Shown: positions 1 through 9,053, counted from the first letter of the stretch. The stretch is DNA of 64,000 nucleotides from Bacteroidales bacterium UBA3297 (GCA_002362105.1 DETD01000031.1:292826-356825), one strand, 5' to 3'. Notes: generated from the sequence alone by a model not told the origin. A program made the numbers and translations.

Positions 1-2
1 AA

Positions 3-230
3 GCCGGTGCCGACCTGATAGTAGGACATCACCCGCACGTGGTGCAAAACACAGATACCATAAACGGGAAAAACATTTTCTTCAGTTTGGGGAACTTTAT
101 ATTCGACCAGGTTGAAAAAGAAGACAAGAAGGCTGCTCTACTTGAACTGAAGTTGGAAGACGGGGCCATCAGCACGCTTCTTATTCCACTCAAAATTAAA
201 CACTTCACACCCTTCTTAACAACAGAATAG
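3..230 (+). CDS. CapA-family metallophosphatase-like protein, C-terminal end (partial)
   Basis: The window opens inside this gene and only the last 75 codons are present. The frame shows GADLIVGHHPHVVQ and then GKNIFFSLGNFIFDQ. These match the HHPH metal-ligand segment and the SLGNFxFDQ segment near the C-terminus of CapA (PGA_cap) proteins, a calcineurin-like phosphoesterase fold linked to capsule or poly-gamma-glutamate production. The Bacteroidales members are chromosomal and mostly uncharacterised, so a capsule role is not established here. The gene converges on the outer-membrane protein gene just downstream, with only nine bases between the stop codons. Confidence 0.8.
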   Translation, partial: AGADLIVGHHPHVVQNTDTINGKNIFFSLGNFIFDQVEKEDKKAALLELKLEDGAISTLLIPLKIKHFTPFLTTE

Positions 231-239
231 AAAAGTCTT

Positions 240-914
240 TCAATACAAGATATTGAATCCCAAAACAAATTTATGACAAGAGTTACGACTATACCTCTCC
301 GGAATAAAGTCGGTCATGTCCTTCGTAAACCGATAACCCAAATAAAAGATCACGAAATTGACATCTACGCCAGCATTCAGTCCCAGTTGGAAACGCTTTG
401 CGTTCAAATCGTCGAAATAATCAACACATTCAAATCCATCGACACGCGACTTTCCGACCATATTCAATCGCACATCAACTCCCGCATAAGGATCAATAGA
501 CCCTCCAACACATCCAATACAATAGCCTAAATTCAAGGGCATAGAGACAGAAAGGAAACGGTCGACACCATCAACATTCTGAACGAGAGGTCCCATATAT
601 CTTTCTGCATGCGACGCCATATAATTCAGTTCCAAACCACTCTGTATCTCCATATGGGAATCGCTTACGAAAACACCCATAGCACTTACAGTCACACCAC
701 CAGCAGGCGCATTCAGATAACCGGCAGCAGACCGCATGCCGCCGACTGCGACACGTCCAAAAAAAGGACCAAAGTCATCAAAATGGTTTCCAAAAACATC
801 TAGACTAAAGAAAAACAGCACAGCGCCAACAAATATCTTTTTACGCACAGACTTCAAGAATATATTATTATTGGATAGGAACATACTTAGCAACTTATAA
901 AACATAAATTTCAC
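240..914 (-). CDS. Outer-membrane beta-barrel protein, uncharacterised
   Basis: A 224-residue protein with a basic N-terminus (SVRKKIF), a hydrophobic stretch around residues 28-41 and then alternating, aromatic-rich strands (RVAVGGMRSAAGYL, SGLELNYM, FYLGYRF). It ends in the motif KFVLGFNILY, with an aromatic last residue. This is the usual look of small Bacteroidota outer-membrane barrels of the PorT/OmpW-like kind. The signal sequence is unusually far from the first Met, so translation may start at Met11 instead. A TATTTTTG promoter element at 944-951 gives a leader of about 25 bases and is compatible with either start. No specific substrate can be inferred. Confidence 0.6.
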   Translation of the reverse strand: MKFMFYKLLSMFLSNNNIFLKSVRKKIFVGAVLFFFSLDVFGNHFDDFGPFFGRVAVGGMRSAAGYLNAPAGGVTVSAMGVFVSDSHMEIQSGLELNYMASHAERYMGPLVQNVDGVDRFLSVSMPLNLGYCIGCVGGSIDPYAGVDVRLNMVGKSRVDGFECVDYFDDLNAKRFQLGLNAGVDVNFVIFYLGYRFTKDMTDFIPERYSRNSCHKFVLGFNILY

Positions 915-943
915 TTTAAAGTGTTACAAAACAGTTTGTTATA

Positions 944-951
944 CAAAAATA
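944..951 (-). promoter_or_regulatory. Promoter -7 element of the outer-membrane protein gene
   Basis: On the minus strand this reads TATTTTTG, a full match to the Bacteroidota -7 consensus TAnnTTTG. It sits about 30 bases before the first Met. No TTG could be placed at the -33 distance. Confidence 0.5.
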
Positions 952-1178
952 AAAAAAAACAGTACATTTCGAAAATTCACAGATGCAAAACATATCACTC
1001 ATTTTTCAGAGCCCAGTTTTAGAATTGTACAATCTCCTGAGAAATAGAATTTCAGAGCGAGATCCAACAACAGCACAGTACATTGATAATAAGCATATTA
1101 CAACAATCATCTATTACCAATAAAAAACAACTCGCGCCAAAAAGCGCCGAACTTAGCCCCAATTGCCCATTTTATTTG

Positions 1179-1186
1179 TATATTTG
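1179..1186 (+). promoter_or_regulatory. Promoter -7 element of the ftsX operon
   Basis: TATATTTG matches TAnnTTTG exactly. It lies about 100 bases upstream of the ftsX start and would give a transcript with a leader of roughly 95 bases. A clear TTG at -33 was not found. Confidence 0.5.
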
Positions 1187-1285
1187 TAGGGAAATTGGTT
1201 AGTTGTGCATTCTATACCCGTTTGCAAACAGGGAGCAATGCCACTGGCCTAGGTATTTTGGTGACTAAATTGTGCGATTATCCGA

Positions 1286-2164
1286 ATGGCAAAATCGGTC
1301 AAATATATTTTATTCAACTCAAAATTAACCACGGTAGTCAGCGTGTCGATGGTGTTAGTTCTGCTAGGCATCACCACAATAGTTCTTCTTATGAGCAAGA
1401 ACCTGACCGACCACGTGCGTGAGAACTTCATCTTCAAACTGACGCTGAAAGAAGGCATCACCCAAAAGACGATTGACGCTGTAGGCGACACGCTGCGGGC
1501 GAAGCCTTACATTAAAGAGGTTAACTACGTAAGCAAGGAACTGGCCGTACAGAAATTTGCGGAAGAGTTGGGCGAAGACCCAATGGAGTCTCTCGACGTA
1601 AATCCGCTACCCAACACCTATGAAGTGAGCTTAAAAGCCGCACAGTTGGCAGCCGATAGCTTGAAAAACATTGAAGACGAACTCATTCAAATCAAAGGAA
1701 TCACAGAAGTCGACTATCCACACAACCTGGTAGAGACATTTTCGCGCAATGTGCGTGCGGTATCGGCGGTGTTCCTGTTTATGGCTGGCGTTTTGCTGGT
1801 TATATCTTTTGCGCTTATTAACAACACGATAAGGCTACTAATTTATTCCGACAGGTTCCTTATCCAAACTATGAAACAAGTAGGAGCCACCCGAAACTTT
1901 ATACGGAAACCGTATATGAAACAGGGGCTGATAATTGGACTTATCGCTTCGGGAATAGCCATCGTGATTATATTGCTGATGCTATTCTGCATGGGCGACT
2001 TAACCTCCGACATCTCGCTGTTTATCGACTTACAAGACACCACATTATATTTAGCGACCTTTGGCGTCATCTTAGTTTCCGGCATCCTCATCACCGAGTT
2101 GTCGACCTATTTGGCAGTGAACAAGTATTTGCGCCAGTCGCTTAACACAATGTATCTTATTTAA
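1286..2164 (+). CDS. ftsX: Cell division protein FtsX
   Basis: A 292-residue inner-membrane protein with the FtsX layout: one membrane helix near residues 15-37, an extracytoplasmic domain to about residue 155, then three helices (about 160-185, 210-235, 245-275). The segment RLLIYSDRFLIQTMKQVGAT, just after the second helix, is the conserved FtsX/MacB-like coupling region. FtsX works with the ATPase FtsE to switch on peptidoglycan hydrolases at division; ftsE is not in this window. The start MAKSVKYILFNSKLT fits the family. It heads an operon with DUF3098, uppP, truB and queA, an arrangement common in Bacteroidales. Confidence 0.92.
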   Translation: MAKSVKYILFNSKLTTVVSVSMVLVLLGITTIVLLMSKNLTDHVRENFIFKLTLKEGITQKTIDAVGDTLRAKPYIKEVNYVSKELAVQKFAEELGEDPMESLDVNPLPNTYEVSLKAAQLAADSLKNIEDELIQIKGITEVDYPHNLVETFSRNVRAVSAVFLFMAGVLLVISFALINNTIRLLIYSDRFLIQTMKQVGATRNFIRKPYMKQGLIIGLIASGIAIVIILLMLFCMGDLTSDISLFIDLQDTTLYLATFGVILVSGILITELSTYLAVNKYLRQSLNTMYLI

Positions 2165-2196
2165 AGCTAACAAAGAAAAATAATCATATTTCAAAA

Positions 2197-2514
2197 ATGA
2201 AAAGCAAAGAAGGTTTGGCATTGCCAAAAGGCAATTTGAAGCTGATTGCCGTGGGCATGGTAATTATCGTCATCGGTTTCCTCTGCATGATTGGCGGCGG
2301 CAGCGAAGACGGCGTGTCTTTCAACCCAGATATTTATAGCGCCCGTATCATAACGGCAGGTCCGCTTATTTCTGTGTTTGGCTTCTTTTTCGTTATCTAC
2401 GCTATTCTGCGTAACCCTAAATCTAACGAAGAGAATGGTCACGACCTCATCGAAAGTGGGCACTCAGACATCGAGGTCAAGAAGAACAATACAGACATTA
2501 AAGAGCTAGACTAA
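2197..2514 (+). CDS. DUF3098 family two-helix membrane protein
   Basis: A 105-residue protein with two membrane helices (about residues 15-33 and 51-70). The GGGSED loop and the FNPDIYSARIITAGPLIS segment are the recognisable core of DUF3098, a Bacteroidota family regularly found between ftsX and uppP. The polar C-terminal 30 residues should be cytoplasmic. No biochemical role is known. Its fixed place between a division gene and the undecaprenyl-phosphate recycling gene suggests an envelope function (inference). Confidence 0.85.
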   Translation: MKSKEGLALPKGNLKLIAVGMVIIVIGFLCMIGGGSEDGVSFNPDIYSARIITAGPLISVFGFFFVIYAILRNPKSNEENGHDLIESGHSDIEVKKNNTDIKELD

Positions 2515-2519
2515 CGGTT

Positions 2520-3392
2520 ATGAGTTGGATTGAAGCCATTATTATAGCAATAGTAGAGGGATTGACAGAATTCCTGCCGGTGTCGAGTACCGGCCATATG
2601 ATTATCACGGAGAACTTGCTGGGGATGGATTTAAGCGAATCTAATCCAGAAAGCGAGTTTATCAAGGCATTTACCGTCATCATCCAGTTTGGCGCCATTC
2701 TTTCGGTTGTGGTTCTTTACTGGAAGCGCTTTTTTGTTCTGAACAAAGAGACGTTGGTAGGAGCAGAGACTGCACCAGTATGGAAAATTTGGTTACACAA
2801 GTTCGACTTCTATTGGAAACTGCTTCTAGCCTTCCTGCCTGCCGCAGTATTGGGTCTGGTATTCAGCGACAAGATTGACGAATTTCTTGGCGATGTGCGG
2901 GTTGTGGCTATTATGCTGGTAGTGGGAGGCGTGTTTATGCTGTTCTGCGACAAGCTGTTCAACCACGGCACAGAAGACACCAAAATAGACGAGAAAAGAG
3001 CCGTTAAAATCGGCTTCTTCCAATGTATAGCCATGATTCCGGGCGTTAGCCGCTCAATGGCAACCATTGTAGGCGGTATGCAACAGGGACTGACCCGCCA
3101 ACGCGCGGCCGAGTTCTCTTTCTTCCTGGCTGTACCAACTATGTTCGCAGCCACAGCCTACAAACTTTTGAAGTTGTTCTTAAGCGGAGGCGTGGAAATG
3201 CTGAGCAGCCATCTCGGCGTCTTAATTATCGGTAATGTTGTAGCCTTCTTGGTTGCGCTTGCAGCCATAAAGGGCTTTATCTCATTCCTAACCAAATACG
3301 GTTTCAGAGCCTTCGGCTGGTACCGCATTATAGTAGGTGGCGTCATCTTGCTATTGCCGTTCCTAGGTTTCACTTTACAGATGGTTGACTGA
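2520..3392 (+). CDS. uppP: Undecaprenyl-diphosphatase UppP (BacA)
   Basis: A 290-residue polytopic membrane phosphatase that recycles undecaprenyl diphosphate to the monophosphate lipid carrier used in peptidoglycan and O-antigen assembly. The signature residues are visible: EGLTE (Glu13, Glu17) followed by PVSSTGH (His26) in the first re-entrant region, and PGVSRS (Arg178) in the second. It starts five bases after the DUF3098 stop, and its TGA overlaps the truB ATG by one base, so the genes are translationally coupled. Length and motifs are normal. Confidence 0.97.
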   Translation: MSWIEAIIIAIVEGLTEFLPVSSTGHMIITENLLGMDLSESNPESEFIKAFTVIIQFGAILSVVVLYWKRFFVLNKETLVGAETAPVWKIWLHKFDFYWKLLLAFLPAAVLGLVFSDKIDEFLGDVRVVAIMLVVGGVFMLFCDKLFNHGTEDTKIDEKRAVKIGFFQCIAMIPGVSRSMATIVGGMQQGLTRQRAAEFSFFLAVPTMFAATAYKLLKLFLSGGVEMLSSHLGVLIIGNVVAFLVALAAIKGFISFLTKYGFRAFGWYRIIVGGVILLLPFLGFTLQMVD

Positions 3393-4129
3393 TGCAGGAA
3401 ACGCAAGCTATGGATTTTGAGGTTGGCGAGATTCTCTATTTCGACAAACCACTGCATTGGACGTCCTTCGACTTAGTGAACAAAGCCCGCTACGCCATTA
3501 AACGCGACCTGGGCATAAAAAAGCCAAAGATTGGACATGCCGGTACACTCGATCCGCTAGCAACTGGTGTTTTGATTGTCTGCACTGGCAAAAAGACCAA
3601 GATGATTGAAAAACTCCAATACGAGACGAAAGAATATGTTGCCACCATCAAACTAGGCGAGACAACCCCTTCTTTCGATTTGGAGACTGAAGTCGACGCT
3701 ACCTTCCCTACCGAACATATCACCAAAGAATTAGTTGAGGAAACGCTGAAAAAATTCTCGGGTGAAATTCAGCAGATTCCCCCTGCCTACAGTGCGGTAA
3801 AGGTCGACGGGAAACGGGCTTACGAATATGCCCGCAAAGGCAAAGAGGTTGAGCTCAAACCCAAAACGCTCGTAATTGACGAAATTGAGTTGCTTGAATA
3901 CGAAATGCCGGTTATTAAAGTGAGGGTTGTTTGTAGCAAAGGCACTTACATCCGCGCTTTAGCCCGCGATATTGGCGAAGCGCTGAACAGTGGCGCCCAC
4001 CTAACAGCATTGCGCCGCACACGTATTGGCGACGTCACCGTTAACGACTGCATTTCCATCGAGCAGTTCCAGTTCTTAGTCAAGTCGATGGCTGCCCTTT
4101 CAAAGAATAAACAAGAAGAAAATTTATAA
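3392..4129 (+). CDS. truB: tRNA pseudouridine(55) synthase TruB
   Basis: A 245-residue enzyme that makes pseudouridine 55 in the T-loop of tRNAs. GHAGTLDPLATGVL contains the catalytic Asp54. The later motif CSKGTYIRALARDIG is the family's second core motif. There is no long C-terminal PUA extension, as is usual for Bacteroidota TruB. The start overlaps the uppP stop by one base. An internal Met7 is also a possible start. Confidence 0.97.
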   Translation: MQETQAMDFEVGEILYFDKPLHWTSFDLVNKARYAIKRDLGIKKPKIGHAGTLDPLATGVLIVCTGKKTKMIEKLQYETKEYVATIKLGETTPSFDLETEVDATFPTEHITKELVEETLKKFSGEIQQIPPAYSAVKVDGKRAYEYARKGKEVELKPKTLVIDEIELLEYEMPVIKVRVVCSKGTYIRALARDIGEALNSGAHLTALRRTRIGDVTVNDCISIEQFQFLVKSMAALSKNKQEENL

Positions 4130-4131
4130 AA

Positions 4132-5184
4132 ATGAAACTGTCAAAATTCGATTTCAAACTTCCAGAGGAACTTATTGCACAAGACCCTTATGAAGACCGC
4201 GACACCTGCCGCTTGATGGTGGTTGACCGCAAGACAGGTAAGATTGAACACAAGATATTCAAAGATATAATTGAATACTTTAGCGATGGCGACGTGCTCA
4301 TTTTCAACGACACGAAGGTTTTCCCTGCACGCCTTTACGGTAACAAGGAAAAGACCAACGCTAAAATTGAAGTATTCCTTCTCCGCGAATTGGACCGCGA
4401 AATGAAGTTCTGGGACGTGCTGGTAGACCCAGCCCGCAAGATAAGAATTGGTAACAAGCTCTACTTTGGCGATGACGACTCGCTGGTTGCCGAGGTTATA
4501 GACAACACCACCTCTCGCGGACGTACCCTCCGCTTCTTGTTTGATGGTCCATATGACGAATTCAAGAAAACCCTGTACGGATTGGGAGAGACTCCACTTC
4601 CAAAGGAAATCTTCACACGCGACGTCCGTCCGGAAGATGAAGAATACTACCAGTGTATTTTCGCTAAGAACGAAGGCGCTGTCGTTGCGCCTACCGCCGG
4701 CATGCACTTCAGCCGCCAGCTGATGAAGCGTCTGGAAATTAACGATGTCAACTTTGCCTACATCACCCTCCACGCTGGTTTGGGCAACTTCCGCAAGATT
4801 GACGTTGAAGACCTGACCAAATACAAGATGGACTCGGAACAGATGATTATCACAGAAGAGAATGCGAAAATCATCAACAAGGGACGTGAAAAGCACCGCA
4901 AAGTGTGCGCTGTGGGCACCACCGTTATGCGTACCATTGAAAGTTGTGTCGACACCGAAGGCTTTGTAAAGCCAGTTGACGGTTGGACCAACAAGTTTAT
5001 CTTCCCTCCATACGACTTCAGTGTTGCAAACTGCATGATTTCGAACTTCCACCTCAACCTTTCCACATTGTTGATGATGGTTGCTGCTTTTGGCGGTTAC
5101 GACCTCGTTATGAAGGCTTACGAGACTGCCATTGCCGAAAAGTACAAGTTCGGAACTTATGGCGACGCTATGCTCATACTCTAA
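4132..5184 (+). CDS. queA: S-adenosylmethionine:tRNA ribosyltransferase-isomerase QueA
   Basis: A 350-residue enzyme that moves the ribosyl part of SAM onto 7-aminomethyl-7-deazaguanine in tRNA, giving epoxyqueuosine. Recognisable segments are FDFKLPEELIAQDP at the N-terminus, DVLIFNDTKVFPARL, and PTAGMHFS in the middle. The C-terminal FGTYGDAMLIL is typical of the family. It follows truB by two bases, so two tRNA-modifying enzymes are made from one transcript. Confidence 0.97.
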   Translation: MKLSKFDFKLPEELIAQDPYEDRDTCRLMVVDRKTGKIEHKIFKDIIEYFSDGDVLIFNDTKVFPARLYGNKEKTNAKIEVFLLRELDREMKFWDVLVDPARKIRIGNKLYFGDDDSLVAEVIDNTTSRGRTLRFLFDGPYDEFKKTLYGLGETPLPKEIFTRDVRPEDEEYYQCIFAKNEGAVVAPTAGMHFSRQLMKRLEINDVNFAYITLHAGLGNFRKIDVEDLTKYKMDSEQMIITEENAKIINKGREKHRKVCAVGTTVMRTIESCVDTEGFVKPVDGWTNKFIFPPYDFSVANCMISNFHLNLSTLLMMVAAFGGYDLVMKAYETAIAEKYKFGTYGDAMLIL

Positions 5185-5216
5185 CCAACGGAAATAAATA
5201 ACAACAAAACATAAAA

Positions 5217-6464
5217 ATGGCAATCATAAAACCTTTTAAGGGCATCCGCCCTCCAAAAGACCTCGTTGAACAGGTAGAGAGCCGTCCTTACGACGTTCTC
5301 GACTCTGAAGAGGCACGTGCAGAAGCTGGTGACAACGAAAAGTCGCTTTACCACATCATCAAACCTGAAATCGATTTCCCAGTTGGAACCAGTGAATACG
5401 ATCCGAAGGTTTACGAGAAAGCTGCCGAAAACTTCCAGAAATTCCAAGACAAAGGCTGGTTGAAGCAGGACGACAAAGAGCAGTACTACATCTATGCCCA
5501 AACCATGAACGGCAAGACCCAGTACGGCTTGGTGGTAGCCGCATACGTGAACGACTACATGACCGGCGTAATCAAGAAGCACGAGCTAACCCGCCGCGAC
5601 AAGGAAGAAGACCGTATGAAGCACGTCCGCGTAAACAACGCCAACATCGAGCCTGTGTTCTTCGCATATCCTGACGACGAGAAGCTGAACGCCATCATCG
5701 CCCGCTATGCAGCAACTACTCCAGAATACGACTTCATCGCTCCTATCGACGGCTTCCGTCACCAGTTCTGGGTAATCTCTAACGACGACGATATGAAGGT
5801 TATCACCGAGCAGTTCGCTAAGATGCCTTCTCTCTATATTGCAGACGGTCACCACCGTTCTGCTGCAGCAGCTTTGGTTGGTGCTGAAAAGCAGAAGCAG
5901 AACCCTAACCACAAGGGCGACGAAGAATACAACTACTTTATGGCTGTTTGCTTCCCTGCAAGCCAGTTGACTATTCTCGACTACAACCGTGTTGTAAAGG
6001 ATTTGAACGGCAAGTCTGCTGACGAATTCTTGAAGGCACTGGAAGCTGATTTCGTTGTAGAAAAGAAGGGTGCTGAAATCTACAAGCCAAACGCACTGCA
6101 CAACTTCTCTCTCTACTTGGAAGGAGAATGGTACAGCCTGACTGCAAAGGAAGGAACTTTCGACAATTCAGACCCTATCGGTGTTCTTGACGTTGATATC
6201 TCTTCACGCCTCATCCTCGACAAGCAGCTCGGCATTACCGACTTGCGTAGTTCAAAGCGCATCGACTTCGTTGGCGGCTTGCGTGGTTTGAAGGAATTGA
6301 AGCGTCGCGTAGATAACGGCGAAATGAAGGCTGCTCTTGCCCTCTACCCTGTTACCATGAAGCAGATTATGGATATCGCAGACAGTGGCAAGATTATGCC
6401 GCCTAAGGCTACTTGGTTCGAACCTAAACTCCGTTCGGGTTTGATTATCCACAAACTCTCTTAA
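5217..6464 (+). CDS. DUF1015 family protein (SerK-like fold suspected)
   Basis: A 415-residue cytoplasmic protein that starts MAIIKPFKGIRPPKD and carries the diagnostic IADGHHRSAAA motif around residues 208-218. This is DUF1015. An archaeal relative is known as a free-serine kinase with a ParB/sulfiredoxin-like fold, and in many bacteria DUF1015 genes lie next to serine biosynthesis genes. Here it instead follows queA, and no ser genes are visible, so a serine kinase role is only a suggestion. A strong terminator directly after the gene ends the ftsX-queA transcription unit. Confidence 0.88.
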   Translation: MAIIKPFKGIRPPKDLVEQVESRPYDVLDSEEARAEAGDNEKSLYHIIKPEIDFPVGTSEYDPKVYEKAAENFQKFQDKGWLKQDDKEQYYIYAQTMNGKTQYGLVVAAYVNDYMTGVIKKHELTRRDKEEDRMKHVRVNNANIEPVFFAYPDDEKLNAIIARYAATTPEYDFIAPIDGFRHQFWVISNDDDMKVITEQFAKMPSLYIADGHHRSAAAALVGAEKQKQNPNHKGDEEYNYFMAVCFPASQLTILDYNRVVKDLNGKSADEFLKALEADFVVEKKGAEIYKPNALHNFSLYLEGEWYSLTAKEGTFDNSDPIGVLDVDISSRLILDKQLGITDLRSSKRIDFVGGLRGLKELKRRVDNGEMKAALALYPVTMKQIMDIADSGKIMPPKATWFEPKLRSGLIIHKLS

Positions 6465-6487
6465 GCAGACGATTAAGTTTCGATAAA

Positions 6488-6526
6488 GACGGAGACCTGC
6501 AAAATGCAGGTCTCCGTCTCTTTTTG
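6488..6526 (+). terminator. Rho-independent terminator after the DUF1015 gene
   Basis: A perfect 13-base-pair stem (GACGGAGACCTGC pairing with GCAGGTCTCCGTC) around a five-base AAAAT loop, followed by TCTTTTTG. It ends the ftsX-DUF1015 operon. Confidence 0.92.
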
Positions 6527-6541
6527 TTCCAACCAAAACAC

Positions 6542-6571
6542 TTGAATATCGTATAAAACCCATTATCTTTA
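6542..6571 (+). promoter_or_regulatory. Promoter of the lipid kinase gene
   Basis: TTG at 6542-6544, a 19-base spacer and TATCTTTA at 6564-6571, one base off TAnnTTTG. It lies directly after the terminator and just before the kinase start, giving a leader of about 12 bases. Confidence 0.5.
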
Positions 6572-6589
6572 CAAAAAGGTTTGTTTAAA

Positions 6590-7510
6590 ATGTCTGAACT
6601 CTGGGGTGTTATACTGAACCCAAAAGCGGGTAACAAAAAAGTGGACGGAAAGCAGACGATTTGCGATGCGCTGAAGTCGGGCGGAATTACCGGCGAGTAT
6701 CGCTTTTCGGAATACGCCGGACACGCTACCATTTTGGCCCGCGAGTTGGTCGCAGATGGATTTAGAAATTTTCTGATTGTGGGCGGCGACGGCAGCGTTA
6801 GCGAAGTGGTCGACGGCCTTATGACCGCAGGCGTTGACTCGCACGAACTGACCATTGCAATTATCCCCTCGGGAACTGGAAACGACTGGTGCCGCTATTG
6901 GAAGATTCCTAAAAAAATAGACTTGTGTTTGAACATGATAAGGCAGGGAAAAAAACAGTGGATTGATATAGGGCGCCTCTCTTATTTCCGCCAAGACACC
7001 CTTGTGGAAAAGTATTTCATCAATTCTGTAGGGCTGGGATTCGATGCCGAGATTGTAGCCAGAGCCGAGAAACTAGGAAAATTCGCAAAAGGACTTCCCG
7101 TAAACTATTTTTTAGGCTTAGTGGGAAGTATGGCTAAAACAAAGTCGAAACATCTGGTTATGGAAACGGATAACGAGGTGTTTGACGGGAAAGTCTACAC
7201 AATGAGCATTGCCAACGGCCCCTATTCGGGAGGAGGCATCAAACAAACCCCCGAAGCCTCGCCTACCGACGGCCTTTTCGACATACTACTGGCCGACGAC
7301 CCTAATGCCTATGAAATAGTCCGCGACGTTTCGCGAGTGCTGTTCCGCCAAAGTTTCGGCGGAGTGCTGCGCACCTACCGAACCAGTCAGGTGAAAATTA
7401 CCACAACCGAACGCCATATGATAGAGGCCGACGGTATTGTCCAAACCGACGGCGAAGCCCCACTGCACATAACAATGGTTCCGGCTGCCATAAAGATGAT
7501 TGTCTGTTAG
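6590..7510 (+). CDS. Diacylglycerol kinase-family lipid kinase (YegS/BmrU/DgkB type)
   Basis: A 306-residue lipid kinase, counted from the ATG (MSELWGVILNPKAG). An upstream in-frame TTG is possible but leaves almost no leader after the promoter. ATP-site motifs are VGGDGSV (residues 64-70) and IPSGTGND (92-99), both standard for the DAGK catalytic domain. The C-terminal half is the beta-sandwich with ANGPYSGGGI. The likely reaction is phosphorylation of diacylglycerol or a related lipid, including sphingolipid bases, which are common in Bacteroidales. The exact substrate cannot be read from sequence. It has its own promoter and is followed by kdsA. Confidence 0.88.
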   Translation: MSELWGVILNPKAGNKKVDGKQTICDALKSGGITGEYRFSEYAGHATILARELVADGFRNFLIVGGDGSVSEVVDGLMTAGVDSHELTIAIIPSGTGNDWCRYWKIPKKIDLCLNMIRQGKKQWIDIGRLSYFRQDTLVEKYFINSVGLGFDAEIVARAEKLGKFAKGLPVNYFLGLVGSMAKTKSKHLVMETDNEVFDGKVYTMSIANGPYSGGGIKQTPEASPTDGLFDILLADDPNAYEIVRDVSRVLFRQSFGGVLRTYRTSQVKITTTERHMIEADGIVQTDGEAPLHITMVPAAIKMIVC

Positions 7511-7577
7511 ATTTTGAAAAGCCACGGTAGCTATAGGTATTCCAGATGGCTCTTGCTAGACTTAGACCTTTATTTTG

Positions 7578-7585
7578 TATCTTTG
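7578..7585 (+). promoter_or_regulatory. Promoter -7 element of kdsA
   Basis: TATCTTTG is an exact TAnnTTTG match about 25 bases before the kdsA ATG. A TTG at 7553-7555 is 22 bases upstream, slightly longer than usual. Its position rules out the TTG codon at 7575 as the true start. Confidence 0.6.
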
Positions 7586-7607
7586 TGGCAAATTAAAAGA
7601 AATCAAC

Positions 7608-8423
7608 ATGTACACAATAGACAAACTCAAACATACTAACAGCGGAAACTTTTTTCTGCTGGCAGGCCCTTGTGTTATTGAAGGCGAGGAAATGGCATTG
7701 AACATTGCCGAACATTTGGTAAAAACGTGCGACCGCTTGCAGATACCCCTGATTTTCAAAGGTTCGTACCGCAAAGCCAACCGTTCGCGCCTAGACTCGT
7801 TTACCGGAATCGGCGACGAGAAAGCATTGAAGGTCCTCCGCAAAGTGAGCGAAACATTCGACATTCCTACGGTTACAGATATTCATGCCGCCAGCGAGGC
7901 AGAACTAGCGGCCGAGTACGTCGATGTTCTTCAAATACCGGCATTTTTGTGCCGACAGACCGATTTGCTGGAGGCAGCCGCCCACACCGGCAAAGTGGTA
8001 AACATTAAGAAAGGACAATTTCTGGCGCCAGCTTCAATGAAGTTTGCCGCCGATAAAGTGACCCAAAGCGGGAACCCAAGAGTGATGCTGACCGACCGTG
8101 GTACCGGCTTCGGTTATCAAGATCTGATGGTTGACTACCGTGGCATTCCAATCATGCAGGAAACTGGGCACCCTGTCGTCCTTGACATCACCCACTCGCT
8201 TCAACAGCCTAACCAGGCAAGCGGTGTAAGCGGAGGCAATCCACAACTGATTGAAACCATTGCGCGTGCCGGTATAGCGGTAGGTGTCGACGGAATTTTT
8301 TTGGAAACGCATCCAGACCCAAAAAATGCGAAGAGCGATGGAGCCAATATGCTGAATCTGGCCCTATTCGACGGGTTGATGGAAAAACTGGTGAAACTCA
8401 GAAAGGTAGTAAACACTCTTTAA
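7608..8423 (+). CDS. kdsA: 3-deoxy-8-phosphooctulonate synthase KdsA
   Basis: A 271-residue enzyme that condenses phosphoenolpyruvate with arabinose 5-phosphate to Kdo 8-phosphate for the LPS inner core. LLAGPCVIEGEE near the N-terminus, FKGSYRKANRSR and TDIHAASEAE are the class I aldolase-type active-site segments, and LTDRGTGFGYQDL and FLETHPDP follow. The ATG start is preferred because a promoter element covers the earlier TTG. It is the first of a run of plus-strand genes up to the HXXEE gene. Confidence 0.96.
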   Translation: MYTIDKLKHTNSGNFFLLAGPCVIEGEEMALNIAEHLVKTCDRLQIPLIFKGSYRKANRSRLDSFTGIGDEKALKVLRKVSETFDIPTVTDIHAASEAELAAEYVDVLQIPAFLCRQTDLLEAAAHTGKVVNIKKGQFLAPASMKFAADKVTQSGNPRVMLTDRGTGFGYQDLMVDYRGIPIMQETGHPVVLDITHSLQQPNQASGVSGGNPQLIETIARAGIAVGVDGIFLETHPDPKNAKSDGANMLNLALFDGLMEKLVKLRKVVNTL

Positions 8424-8471
8424 GGACAAGACACAGCTCCAATATACAAAAAACTACAAAACAGGCAAAAA

Positions 8472-9053
8472 ATGATAGAAATAGGTAAAGCCATTGTCAG
8501 TTTCGACGTCTTGACGCGCGAATTCGTCTGCGACCTCGACACCTGCAAGGGTTGTTGCTGTATAGAAGGCGATGCCGGTTGTCCGGTTACACCCGAGGAA
8601 ATTGAGAAACTGAAAGAGGTTCTACCCATCGTTTGGAATGATTTGGAACCCGAGGCAAAGGCCGTTATCGAAAAAGAAGGTTTCGTCTGTAAAGACCCCG
8701 AAGGCGATGATGTGACCACCTGTGTAAACGGACGAGAGTGCGTCTTCACCTATACCGCCCCCGATGGGACCTGCATGTGTGCGATAGAAAAAGCCTACCG
8801 TGAAGGGAAAACCGATTTCTACAAACCTATTTCATGCCACCTGTACCCAATCCGGCTCACAGAAATGGACGAAGTTACACTAGTCAACTACCACAGGTGG
8901 AGCATCTGCCACTGTGCCTGCAAACTGGGTAAAAAGTTAAAAGTTCCGGTCTACAAGTTTTTGAAGGAACCACTCATCCGCCGTTTCGGGAAAGCGTGGT
9001 ACGACGAACTGGAACTGACCGTTAATGAACTGAAAAAACAGAACTATATATGA
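8472..9053 (+). CDS. DUF3109 family cysteine-rich protein
   Basis: A 193-residue cytoplasmic protein rich in cysteine: CDLDTCKGCCCIEGDAGC near residue 20, then CVNGRECVFT, TCMCAIE, SCHLYP and ICHCACKLG. This pattern is that of DUF3109, related to the YkgJ-type cysteine cluster that probably binds zinc or an Fe-S cluster. The function is unknown. Its stop overlaps the start of the M16 protease gene by four bases (ATGA), so the two are probably translated together. Confidence 0.85.
   Translation: MIEIGKAIVSFDVLTREFVCDLDTCKGCCCIEGDAGCPVTPEEIEKLKEVLPIVWNDLEPEAKAVIEKEGFVCKDPEGDDVTTCVNGRECVFTYTAPDGTCMCAIEKAYREGKTDFYKPISCHLYPIRLTEMDEVTLVNYHRWSICHCACKLGKKLKVPVYKFLKEPLIRRFGKAWYDELELTVNELKKQNYI

Larger units (their letters stand above)
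915..1285. other. Intergenic region between divergent genes
   Basis: About 370 AT-rich bases separate the minus-strand outer-membrane protein gene from ftsX. They hold one promoter element for each side and about 100 bases of ftsX leader. I see no coding frame of reasonable composition, no tRNA and no strong hairpin here. Confidence 0.6.

Noticed and set aside
239..257. Hairpin TTCAATA-caaga-TATTGAA as a terminator between the first two genes
   Set aside because: The stem is AT-only and there is no T tract on either side.
4141..5223. A 360-codon open frame on the minus strand covering queA
   Set aside because: It mirrors the real queA frame, lacks a recognisable domain and has no promoter; queA has full family motifs.
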